NCBI GenBank assembly: GCA_900752275.1
Contig: CAADUS010000231.1
Span: 1-10,356, forward strand
Source: an uncultured Collinsella sp.
Lineage (GTDB): Bacteria; Actinomycetota; Coriobacteriia; Coriobacteriales; Coriobacteriaceae
Direction of reading: 5' to 3'
DNA: 10,356 nt
Shown here: positions 1 through 6,442 of the stretch, piece after piece
Numbering within the stretch: the first letter of the stretch is position 1
Layout of the letters: every line of letters begins with the position of its first letter
The notes under the pieces: generated by a model
Told to the model about the DNA's origin: nothing
Database searches by the model: none
Seen by the model: the letters and a program-made list of their open reading frames with translations, nothing else
Position numbers and translations under genes: made by a program

Positions 1-5
1 ACATT

Positions 6-17
6 AACCTTCAGGTT
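6..17. repeat. Inverted repeat AACCT-TC-AGGTT near the left edge
   Basis: A perfect 5-bp inverted repeat around two bases. On the minus strand its second arm contains the AAGG that may be the Shine-Dalgarno for an ATG at 4..2, so a small RNA hairpin (4 bp with a TGAA loop) could partly cover it. Short, and of uncertain meaning. Confidence 0.35.
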
Positions 18-70
18 GAAAGTAAATGCAAAGGTAAACCGTATTATGTTTGCACATTATGAACGTATCA

Positions 71-84
71 GTCAAATAATTGAC
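71..84. repeat. Inverted repeat GTCAA-ATAA-TTGAC
   Basis: A perfect 5-bp inverted repeat with a 4-bp centre. Each arm contains the TTGAC core of a -35 box on one strand. It could be an operator-like site or divergent promoter-like sequence; it is short enough to be chance. Confidence 0.4.
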
Positions 85-147
85 GGTGAAAACCAAACAA
101 ACCAGATAAACGGCGCGGTATGCCCCGTCAACAAAGGCCAGAAGACG

Positions 148-1416
148 CTACGAGGTCGGCGCGTTCCTAAACGTATAGTTGCCAGGAGATCGAACGTTGA
201 TATACGTCACGCCCTCCACCTGCGAAAGCAGCTTGGTAACGATACGCTCCTTTTTGGCAATGTCGTCCGAATCGCCGAGCGACACCTCGATACCGTTATC
301 GAGGTTCGCCGAGATGGCCTCGACCGAGGGCGTGGAAATATCCTTGACCTGGCCCAGGAACTCGCTCGAGAATCCGCGAACGTAATCCAGGCCGGCCTTG
401 ACTGCCTTGGAATTTACCGCTTGTCCCGAAACCGGTGCGACATCGGCCGAGACATCGGTCAGCAGCACGGCGCCGTAATGCTTGGCGAGTGCCAGGGCGG
501 CATCGATGCCGGTCAGGGTGTTGGCACCCTCCCCCGTTGCGGTGACGTTGCCCTGGTCGTCAACATCGACCGAGGTAGACAGCGGTGCAATCCATGTGTC
601 ATCGTCCCCGATCGCCCATGCAAGATCGTCGGAGCTAATGTAGGCGATTGCGATAACCCTGCGTTCCGTCGGCGTGATGATGAGCGTATGGGGAAATTGA
701 CGCTGGACATCCACGCCCGAGACCCACGGATTTTGCTTGAGGCCCTCGGTGATCTGGTCGGGATTCACATTGAACAGCGACGTGTTCTCGGGCAGATCGA
801 TCAGTTGGATGGCATCGTGCTTGGTCACATGCTCGCTGCCCCGAATCTGAATATCGGTGGCGGCGAACAGGCCTGAGTTAATGACAACGATGGCAACGAC
901 CGCAAGCACTGCCAGAGCGGCAATGATGCCGCCCACGATTTTGCCCTTGCCCTTAACCGCAGAAGCGGCACCCGCCGCATGATTTGCCAGAGCGCCGACC
1001 GACGACAGCGGATTAGAGCCCCTTTTGCCCGATTGCGGTTTTGCGGAGGCCGGCACCGACGTCAGCGAGCGCGGCTTCGATGCACCCAGCGCGCGGACGG
1101 GACGCGTCGCCTTTGCCCCCAGCGATGGCTTGGGCGACGCTATAGGACGAGAAGGCTTGGCGCCCATCGCCGATTTGGGCGACACCGAGGGACGTGCCAC
1201 CGGACGAGCAAGCTTTTTGACCGCAGAGCCTCCACCAAGCTGCGAGCCGGCAGCCGGACGCTTGGCAGGCCGCACGGACCCAGCAGGCTTAGAAGGTATA
1301 ACGGATTTACGTTGAGGCTGAGACGGTGCGCCGGAACGCCCTCCGGCGCGGCGGAAGGTTGGTTTCGATGCTCTAGAAGCCGAGGAATTTAACTTCCGGT
1401 CTGAGCTCGATGCCAT
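148..1416 (-). CDS. ftsQ: Cell division protein FtsQ/DivIB with long basic cytoplasmic tail
   Basis: Bitopic divisome protein that links early and late division proteins and regulates septal synthesis. The 422-residue product has a roughly 158-residue N-terminal region rich in Ser, Ala, Pro, Lys and Arg, one transmembrane helix (about 160-183), then an extracytoplasmic part. A POTRA-type segment starts at ATDIQIRGSEHV (186-197) and includes SLFNVNPDQI (213-222) and NPWVSGVDVQRQFPHTL (229-245). The C-terminal FtsQ/DivIB region ends with YINVRSPGNYTFR (405-417). The tail has a 15-residue repeat (75-115). Between about residues 275 and 318 there is an acidic, Gly/Thr-rich stretch that may be an insertion compared with shorter homologues. 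The ATG at 1416 has GAGGGAGG close upstream and lies inside murB (44-bp overlap). The stop is TAG. FtsQ is poorly conserved in sequence, but topology and position after murC/murB make the call firm. Confidence 0.92.
   Translation of the reverse strand: MASSSDRKLNSSASRASKPTFRRAGGRSGAPSQPQRKSVIPSKPAGSVRPAKRPAAGSQLGGGSAVKKLARPVARPSVSPKSAMGAKPSRPIASPKPSLGAKATRPVRALGASKPRSLTSVPASAKPQSGKRGSNPLSSVGALANHAAGAASAVKGKGKIVGGIIAALAVLAVVAIVVINSGLFAATDIQIRGSEHVTKHDAIQLIDLPENTSLFNVNPDQITEGLKQNPWVSGVDVQRQFPHTLIITPTERRVIAIAYISSDDLAWAIGDDDTWIAPLSTSVDVDDQGNVTATGEGANTLTGIDAALALAKHYGAVLLTDVSADVAPVSGQAVNSKAVKAGLDYVRGFSSEFLGQVKDISTPSVEAISANLDNGIEVSLGDSDDIAKKERIVTKLLSQVEGVTYINVRSPGNYTFRNAPTS
1072..1194 (-). repeat. 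15-residue tandem repeat in the FtsQ cytoplasmic tail
   Basis: FtsQ residues 75-89, 90-104 and 105-115 line up as two full copies and one partial copy of a 15-residue unit. The consensus is roughly RPxxSPKxxxGAKxx: copy 1 begins RPSVSPKSAMGAK, copy 2 RPIASPKPSLGAK, copy 3 RPVRALGASK. The units are basic and Ser/Pro-rich and precede the transmembrane helix by about 45 residues, on the cytoplasmic side. Seen directly in the translation; a function is not known to me. Confidence 0.7.
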
Positions 1417-2284
1417 ACGCCTCCCTCACCTTTCCGTGCACATGCCTGATAACCGCGGCCACGTCATCGGCCGAGGCGGTTCCGTTATTAACGATAAAAT
1501 TAGCGTGTACGGGCGAAACTTCCGCGCCGCCAACCGAAAAACCCTTTAATCCACAATCCTCGATGAGCTTGCCCACGCTCGCATCGGGCGGGTTGCGAAA
1601 GACCGACCCGCAGGATGCGCGGCCCATGGGCTGTGTGCGCTTGCGCCGAGTCAGGTACCGCTCCATACGCTCACGGATATCGGCCTTGGGCGCGGGTTTG
1701 AGCTTGAGCACGCACTCCAAAATGATCTCGTTGCGTGGCAAACTGCATTCACGGTAGCCCCAGGCGATCTCCGAGCCCGCATAATGCTTGATGCCGGAGC
1801 CTGGGTCAAATGTAACGACATCTTCGACCAGCGAGCCAATCCACTCGGTTCGCGTGCCGGCATTCATGGACACGGCGCCGCCAACGGAGCCGGGAATACC
1901 GACCGCAAACTCAAGGCCCGAAAGGCTGCGCGACAGCGCGTCGTTGACAAGGCGAGCGAACATCACGCCCGCACCGACCGTCAGCGTACAACCGTCATCG
2001 GCGACAACCGTACGTTGGAACTCGCGCCCCAACGAAATAACGGCGCCGCGATAGCCTGCATCGGCAACAAGCAGATTAGATCCCTTGCCAATAATGACCC
2101 ACGGCACCTGCTCACGATCGAGCACCGCCACGGCGCGACGCAGGGCATGATAGCTGTGACACGTCACAAAGAGATCCGCCTTGCCGCCGATACGATAGCT
2201 CGTATGGCGCGCGAGGCGTTCATCCTCGATTACGTCCGTATCGATCATGCCCGAAAGCGCCATGACGGCGTTAAACAGACCCAT
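1373..2284 (-). CDS. murB: UDP-N-acetylenolpyruvoylglucosamine reductase
   Basis: FAD-dependent, NADPH-using reductase that converts UDP-GlcNAc-enolpyruvate to UDP-MurNAc, the substrate for MurC. The 303-residue product has an N-terminal FAD-binding domain: TSYRIGGKADL (28-38), IIGKGSNLLV (64-73) and GIPGSVGGAVSMNAG (129-143). YRE (177-179) follows, then SCGSVFRNPP (224-233), in which S227 matches the general-acid Ser, then GLKGFSVGGAEVSPVHANFIVN (within 245-266) and a C-terminal ELRPEV with E297 at the second acid position. Length and the SCGSVF form fit type II MurB, as in Gram-positives. The ATG at 2284 has no recognisable Shine-Dalgarno and lies 5 bp after murC; ATG codons at residues 8 and 13 are possible alternatives, so the N-terminus is uncertain by a few residues. 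The last 44 bp overlap ftsQ. Confidence 0.96.
   Translation of the reverse strand: MGLFNAVMALSGMIDTDVIEDERLARHTSYRIGGKADLFVTCHSYHALRRAVAVLDREQVPWVIIGKGSNLLVADAGYRGAVISLGREFQRTVVADDGCTLTVGAGVMFARLVNDALSRSLSGLEFAVGIPGSVGGAVSMNAGTRTEWIGSLVEDVVTFDPGSGIKHYAGSEIAWGYRECSLPRNEIILECVLKLKPAPKADIRERMERYLTRRKRTQPMGRASCGSVFRNPPDASVGKLIEDCGLKGFSVGGAEVSPVHANFIVNNGTASADDVAAVIRHVHGKVREAYGIELRPEVKFLGF
1420..1429 (-). promoter_or_regulatory. Shine-Dalgarno region of ftsQ inside murB
   Basis: On the minus strand GTGAGGGAGG precedes the ftsQ ATG. GGGAGG lies 3 bases away and the overlapping GAGG 7 bases away, so at least one register has good spacing. It supports the ATG at 1416 and thus the 44-bp overlap with murB. 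Confidence 0.7.
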
Positions 2285-2289
2285 GGGGT

Positions 2290-3708
2290 TTAAGCGTCTT
2301 TCTTGGCAGTCAGATACTCGATGAACTCGGGGCCGACCGTCGTGACGTCGCCGGCGCCCATGGTAAGCAGCAAATCGCCCTCACCTACCATCTTCTCGAG
2401 TTCACGATTGAGCTCGAGACGGCTGGAGCAGTACACGACCTCCTTACCGGGGTGCTTGGCGCGCACAGTGTCGGCGAGCATCTTAGAGGTGACGCCCGGA
2501 ATCGGCATCTCGCCGGCAGAGAACACATCAATGAGCAGCAGCTTATCGGCATTGGCAAAGGCATCGGCAAAGTCATCGCACAGCGCCTGCAGACGCGAAT
2601 AGCGATGCGGCTGGAACACGACGTCGACATGCTTATAGCCCAGCGACGAGGCGGCGGCAAGCGTCGCCTTGATCTCGGTGGGATGATGGCCGTAGTCATC
2701 GACCACAGTGATGCCGTCAATATCGCCCACATGGGTAAAGCGGCGGCGGACGCCCTCAAAGCTCGAAAGTGCCTTTGCGGCTGCGTCGATATCGAGTCCC
2801 AGAACATGAGCGACCGTAAGAACCGCCGTAGCGTTGAGCATGTTGTGGCGGCCGGGGTTGCTCTTGATCTCGACGGCGTGCTCGGTACCATCCTCAAAGC
2901 GGACGACAAAGTCGCTCTGGATGCCTTGGACGTCCGGATGCACGCAGACGATGTCGTTGGTCTCGGCAAAACCGTACGAGAGCACACGGCGACCGGTCGA
3001 CCTGGCAAGCTCGACCAGATGCGGGTCCTCGCCACAGACGATGACCGTGCCGTCCTCGCCCACCAGACTCATAAACTTGGCGAAGGTGGCCTCGATCTCC
3101 TCGATACCCGAGTAGTGATCGAGATGGTCGGCCTCGACGTTGGTCACGATGACCACATTGGGGTTAAGGAACAGGAAGGAGCTGTCGGACTCATCCGCCT
3201 CGGCGACAAAATAGTCGCCCGAGCCGTTCTTGCCGTTGGTGTCGTAGCCCTCGACAATGCCACCGATCAGGAAGCTGGGGTCCAGACCCATGCGGTCGAG
3301 CATGGTGGCGCACATCGAAGAGGTCGTGGTCTTGCCGTGAGTACCGGCGACGGCGACGGTGGTGTAGCCGTGGCCCAGAGCCGAGAGCATCTTGGCGCGG
3401 GGCCACACGGGAATACCCAGCTCGCGCGCACGGACGAGCTCGGGGTTGGACTCGGGAATAGCGGTAGAGACCACGACGACGTCGGGCTTGACCTCGTCGA
3501 TGGTGGCAGCCTCATGGCCCACATGTACTTTCACGCCGGCACGGGTAAGCTGACGAATATAGCGCGACGTCTTAAGGTCGGAGCCGGTAACGACATAGCC
3601 GCGCTCGTGAAGGACGAGGGCGATGCCGCTCATGCCGGCGCCACCGATACCGATAAAATGGGCGCTCTTGAAATCGGGCGCGGAGGTTGCAGTCTGGGAA
3701 TCAGCCAT
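2290..3708 (-). CDS. murC: UDP-N-acetylmuramate--L-alanine ligase
   Basis: First Mur ligase of the pathway: joins L-Ala to UDP-MurNAc with ATP in the cytoplasm. From ATG 3708 the product has 472 residues, normal for MurC. The N-terminal Rossmann-like domain has FIGIGGAGMSGIA (18-30), the MurC signature. The ATPase domain has GTHGKTTT (122-129), EADESDSSF (170-178) and NVEADHLDHY (190-199), followed by RHNMLN (287-292). The C-terminal domain has DDYGHHPTE (337-345), FQPHRYSR (365-372) and GAGD (451-454). All seven residues usually listed as invariant in Mur ligases appear to be present. The frame stays open upstream to a GTG at 3735, but that codon has only AGG 2 bases away, while ATG 3708 has AAGGAG 11 bases upstream and starts just before the conserved domain. 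The stop is TAA, 5 bp before murB. Confidence 0.96.
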   Translation of the reverse strand: MADSQTATSAPDFKSAHFIGIGGAGMSGIALVLHERGYVVTGSDLKTSRYIRQLTRAGVKVHVGHEAATIDEVKPDVVVVSTAIPESNPELVRARELGIPVWPRAKMLSALGHGYTTVAVAGTHGKTTTSSMCATMLDRMGLDPSFLIGGIVEGYDTNGKNGSGDYFVAEADESDSSFLFLNPNVVIVTNVEADHLDHYSGIEEIEATFAKFMSLVGEDGTVIVCGEDPHLVELARSTGRRVLSYGFAETNDIVCVHPDVQGIQSDFVVRFEDGTEHAVEIKSNPGRHNMLNATAVLTVAHVLGLDIDAAAKALSSFEGVRRRFTHVGDIDGITVVDDYGHHPTEIKATLAAASSLGYKHVDVVFQPHRYSRLQALCDDFADAFANADKLLLIDVFSAGEMPIPGVTSKMLADTVRAKHPGKEVVYCSSRLELNRELEKMVGEGDLLLTMGAGDVTTVGPEFIEYLTAKKDA

Positions 3709-3805
3709 GTGCTCGTGTACTCCTTGCGTAAACACTGCCTGTAACCCGTCTACTGTACCGCACCTACCGCATCCGCGCGAGGGCGACCCGCGATATCCCG
3801 TCTAA
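3709..3805 (-). other. murG-murC intergenic gap with small GC-rich hairpin
   Basis: At 97 bp this is the largest gap inside the cluster. It contains an imperfect hairpin at 3776-3792 (six base pairs with one bulged base and a four-base loop) not followed by a T run, so it does not look like a Rho-independent terminator. I found no convincing -35/-10 pair; a TACAGT on the minus strand lacks a suitable -35. It could be an RNA-processing or expression-tuning region, but that is inference. Confidence 0.35.
3720..3725 (-). promoter_or_regulatory. Shine-Dalgarno of murC (decides start)
   Basis: AAGGAG on the minus strand, 11 bases before ATG 3708. The spacing is slightly long, but it is the only strong site near the gene, and it lies downstream of the GTG at 3735, which argues against that longer start. 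Confidence 0.65.
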
Positions 3806-4921
3806 CTAACGCAATCCTTCTACCGCGTCTGCCAAAAGGACGGCAGCGCGGTCCTGGGCCAAACCGCGAGCCGCCTGGCGCATGGTATCGCGCGCCTGCG
3901 CATCATCGATAAGATGCAGCAGCTCATCGGCAAACGCCCGGGTGTCGATATCGGCATCGGCGCAGAGCACGCCGGCACCGGCGTCGACCAAATAGCGGGC
4001 ATTGGTGGTCTGATGATCGGCCGTCGCATGCGGATACGGCACCAGCACCGAAGGTGTGGCAAGAGCGGCGATCTCGGCAACGCTCGAAGCGCCCGAACGC
4101 GAGAGGACCAAATCGGCCGCGGCCAGCATATCGCCCATATTGTCGATGTAGGGCTGGACGCGATACCGCTTCGCCTCCTCGGGCGTCAGGGCAAGAGCGC
4201 GCTCGGTGTCCTCAAAGCCATCGGCGCCCGTCGAATGCAAAACATAGAGATTATCGCGCGAGAGCAACTCGTTTTTGAGCCAAGCCACACGCTCATTAAG
4301 ATGTTGAGCACCAAGTGAGCCGCCAAACACCAGCAGGAGCGTGGCGTCCTCGGGTACATCGAGAGCCCTGCGGCCGCGAACCCGATCTCCCTCGATCACA
4401 GAACGGCGCACGGGGTTGCCGGTCATGAGCACATGGTCAGAATTGCCCTCGCGCTCAAACACAGAACGCGCTGCCGGCACCGAAATGCAAACACGGGCGG
4501 CATGCGAACTCATCATCTTGTTAGCAAGGCCCGGGACGGAATTCTGTTCGTGCAGCAGATACGGAATGCCAGCGTCCTTGCACCAGCCCAGAAGCGGGAC
4601 CTCAACATAGGCGCCAAAACCTATGGCGACATCGGGCTTGCAGGCTTTGGAAAAATGGCTGCCGAGCGCGCGCTTCGCCTTATAGACACGCCACAGCGAG
4701 CTCAATGCCGTCCAAGGGCGAGAGCGGTCGAAGCCCGTAACCGTAATCGGTACAAAATCGAACCCTGCCTCGGGAACCAGACGACCCTCGAGCTTATGCG
4801 ACTGGCCCACAAACACAACGTGGTGGCCACGGTCACGCAGTTCCTCGGCCAAGGCGAGTGCGGGGTTGATATGTCCCGCCGTGCCGCCGGCTGCGATAGC
4901 AACGGTCATCTTATCGGTCAT
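3806..4921 (-). CDS. murG: UDP-N-acetylglucosamine--lipid I GlcNAc transferase
   Basis: Peripheral membrane GT-B glycosyltransferase that adds GlcNAc to lipid I to give lipid II. The 371-residue product has the N-terminal glycine-rich loop GGTAGHINPALA (12-23), HEQN (124-127), TGNPVR (167-172), GGSLGAQ (200-206), the UDP-GlcNAc site SRSGASSVAEI (274-284), and PYPHATADHQ (295-304). The second glycine-rich loop reads GFGAYVEVP (101-109), where GxGGYVS is more usual, a mild substitution. The ATG at 4921 has AAGGGA 5 bases upstream and lies inside the last codons of ftsW (11-bp overlap). A second in-frame ATG (codon 5, at 4909) follows the ftsW TAA by one base and could be used by re-initiating ribosomes. 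The stop is TAG; the next gene, murC, starts 97 bp later. Confidence 0.97.
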   Translation of the reverse strand: MTDKMTVAIAAGGTAGHINPALALAEELRDRGHHVVFVGQSHKLEGRLVPEAGFDFVPITVTGFDRSRPWTALSSLWRVYKAKRALGSHFSKACKPDVAIGFGAYVEVPLLGWCKDAGIPYLLHEQNSVPGLANKMMSSHAARVCISVPAARSVFEREGNSDHVLMTGNPVRRSVIEGDRVRGRRALDVPEDATLLLVFGGSLGAQHLNERVAWLKNELLSRDNLYVLHSTGADGFEDTERALALTPEEAKRYRVQPYIDNMGDMLAAADLVLSRSGASSVAEIAALATPSVLVPYPHATADHQTTNARYLVDAGAGVLCADADIDTRAFADELLHLIDDAQARDTMRQAARGLAQDRAAVLLADAVEGLR

Positions 4922-6431
4922 GGTAGTCCCTTCGTACGCGCGGTCCCTGGTCGTCGGTGCGCAAGCGCGCCGACGGGTCCGAATTCAGGTCGATTCGATT
5001 ATATCCGCCGCCCGTATTGCGCGGCGTCGGTCGTTGCGGGCGACCCTGTGTCGCCGAGCGTGGCCGGAGACGGGCATCCGACTCCGAAGCAAAACCGTTC
5101 AAGACGGTAAAACCGCCACGCGACGAACGCTCCCCACGCACATGGGGAACCCCGGCGGTGCTTTCGTCCATAACGGCAAAACTATCGCGGCGACAATCAT
5201 ATTCATCGCGTCGAGCGCTCTCGTGCGAGACGCGCAAAATAAGCCCGGCGAGCATGAGCGACACGATAATCGAAGAGCCGCCATAACTGATAAACGGCAG
5301 CGGCTTGCCCGTCATGGGAAACACGTTGAGAATACCCAGCGCGTTGATCAAAAACTGCACCGCGAGGATAACCGCAGAGCCCGAAGCCATGAGCGCCCCG
5401 CGACGATCGGTAGCCTGCTCGGCGATCCGAAACGCCGAGTAGATCAGCATCGCAAACACCAAGAAAAACAGCAGCGTCCCCAAAAAGCCAACCTCCTCGC
5501 CAATGATGGCTAGGATGTAGTCGTTGTGTGCCTCGGGCAAATACGAGTACTTCATGGTTGAGTTGCCGATACCGCGGCCGCACAGTCCGCCCGAGGCAAA
5601 CGCCATAATGGCGAGCGTTGCCTGGTAGCCGTCTCCATATTCATCTGCCCAAGGGTTCAAGAGAACCTGAATGCGCACCATGCGGTACGGCTCGACGACA
5701 AGAGCGATCACGATGATGACGGCACCAGCAAGAATCGCACCGATAATGAATTTTGGGTCAAGGCCGGCAAAGAGCGCCATGCACATGATCGTCAACAGAA
5801 TAATCAGGATGGTGCCAAAGTCGGGCTGGATAAAAATCAAGAAGATCGAAGGGCCCAAATAGAGACCCATGTTCTTAAGGAACTCATTGATGTTGCCGCC
5901 GGGCGAAAACACACGGTCGAGCATAATGGCCGAATAGGCAATGGCAAACGGCTTGAGAAACTCCGATGGCTGAAACTGAATGCCGGCAATGCTCAGCCAA
6001 CGCGTAGCGCCACGGCTGCCGCTACCAACAAGGAACACCGCAAGCAGCAAGATCATCATAGCGATAAGAGCAAGCTTAAGCGTCCCTTCGCCAAACCAGC
6101 TATCAGGTGCAACGCGCGCAATGAACTCGAGGGCGGCAACACCGACGACAGTGAACATAAACTGTCGAAACAAAAAGTAGGTCGCGGAGCCGTTCTCATG
6201 AAGTGCCTCGACTGAAGAAGCCGAGTACACCATAAGCAGGCCAAAACAGACCAGCGAGAACAGACAGGTCAAAAAGACCAAGCGGGGTCGCATGATGCGC
6301 GCGGGGACGCCGGCGATATAACGCTCACCGATGCCCTGTGTGCCACGACCGGCACGCGGCGTACTGCGCTGCGAGGAAGCACGGTCCGAGTCGGGCCTCC
6401 TCATGTTCTGTCGGGGGCTCTCCTCTCTCAC
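4911..6431 (-). CDS. ftsW: Septal peptidoglycan polymerase FtsW (SEDS family)
   Basis: Polytopic SEDS glycosyltransferase that polymerises lipid II at the division septum with a class B penicillin-binding protein. From the GTG start the product has 506 residues. About 47 are a charged cytoplasmic N-terminus; hydrophobic helices fill roughly 49-402; a polar Arg/Ser/Asp-rich tail of about 104 residues follows. SEDS motifs: GSRGATRW (138-145), QPSEF (154-158), QPDFGT (202-207), NPWADEYGDGYQ (259-270), PEAHNDYILAIIGEE (299-313, where D304 is the probable catalytic Asp), and TGKPLPFISYGGSS (374-387). The position between murD and murG, as in other dcw clusters, favours FtsW over RodA. GTG at 6431 is chosen because AGGGG sits 6 bases upstream; an in-frame TTG at 6437 directly abuts that run, and ATG at 6404 has no well-spaced site. 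The end overlaps murG by 11 bp. Confidence 0.94.
   Translation of the reverse strand: MREESPRQNMRRPDSDRASSQRSTPRAGRGTQGIGERYIAGVPARIMRPRLVFLTCLFSLVCFGLLMVYSASSVEALHENGSATYFLFRQFMFTVVGVAALEFIARVAPDSWFGEGTLKLALIAMMILLLAVFLVGSGSRGATRWLSIAGIQFQPSEFLKPFAIAYSAIMLDRVFSPGGNINEFLKNMGLYLGPSIFLIFIQPDFGTILIILLTIMCMALFAGLDPKFIIGAILAGAVIIVIALVVEPYRMVRIQVLLNPWADEYGDGYQATLAIMAFASGGLCGRGIGNSTMKYSYLPEAHNDYILAIIGEEVGFLGTLLFFLVFAMLIYSAFRIAEQATDRRGALMASGSAVILAVQFLINALGILNVFPMTGKPLPFISYGGSSIIVSLMLAGLILRVSHESARRDEYDCRRDSFAVMDESTAGVPHVRGERSSRGGFTVLNGFASESDARLRPRSATQGRPQRPTPRNTGGGYNRIDLNSDPSARLRTDDQGPRVRRDYHDR
4927..4932 (-). promoter_or_regulatory. Shine-Dalgarno of murG inside ftsW
   Basis: AAGGGA lies 5 bases before the ATG at 4921, within the last codons of ftsW. 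It supports the 4921 start over the internal ATG at 4909. Confidence 0.7.
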
Positions 6432-6437
6432 CGGCAA

Positions 6438-6442
6438 CCCCT
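6438..6442 (-). promoter_or_regulatory. Shine-Dalgarno of ftsW overlapping the murD stop (decides start)
   Basis: AGGGG is formed by the last two bases of the murD TAG and the next three bases. It is 6 bases from GTG 6431 but touches TTG 6437, so it favours GTG as the ftsW start. Confidence 0.6.

Larger units (their letters stand above)
1..147 (-). promoter_or_regulatory. AT-rich region downstream of ftsQ, possible promoter/leader of the next gene
   Basis: This non-coding stretch is clearly more AT-rich than the genes. On the minus strand TTGACG (131-126) is a good -35 hexamer, but the sequence 17 bases later, TATCTG (108-103), is a poor -10. A second TTGACT (75-70) is followed by CATAAT twice (61-56 and 48-43), neither at ideal spacing. 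It also holds inverted repeats at 71-84 and 6-17. At the left edge GAAGG (12-8) lies 3 bases before an ATG at 4..2, which could be the next start codon. In related actinobacteria ftsZ commonly follows ftsQ, with its own promoters in the gap; that it does so here is inference. Confidence 0.4.

Noticed and set aside
110..128. Possible Rho-independent terminator after ftsQ
   Set aside because: The hairpin on the minus strand has only four plus two base pairs with a mismatch, and the following sequence is merely T-rich (TTATCTGGTTTG), not a T run.
16..876. Plus-strand reading frame starting in the gap and running through ftsQ
   Set aside because: Most of it is antisense to the FtsQ extracytoplasmic domain. 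The start lies in the AT-rich gap without a Shine-Dalgarno, and the translation has no domain signal.
2452..3744. Long plus-strand reading frame of 430 codons opposite murC
   Set aside because: It lies wholly antisense to a well-supported murC, has no recognisable domain and has a composition typical of the complement of GC-rich codons.
4911..5222. Possible frameshift or foreign sequence at the end of ftsW
   Set aside because: The polar tail differs in composition from the membrane part, but the frame is continuous, GC content and codon use match the neighbours, and it ends in a normal overlap with murG.
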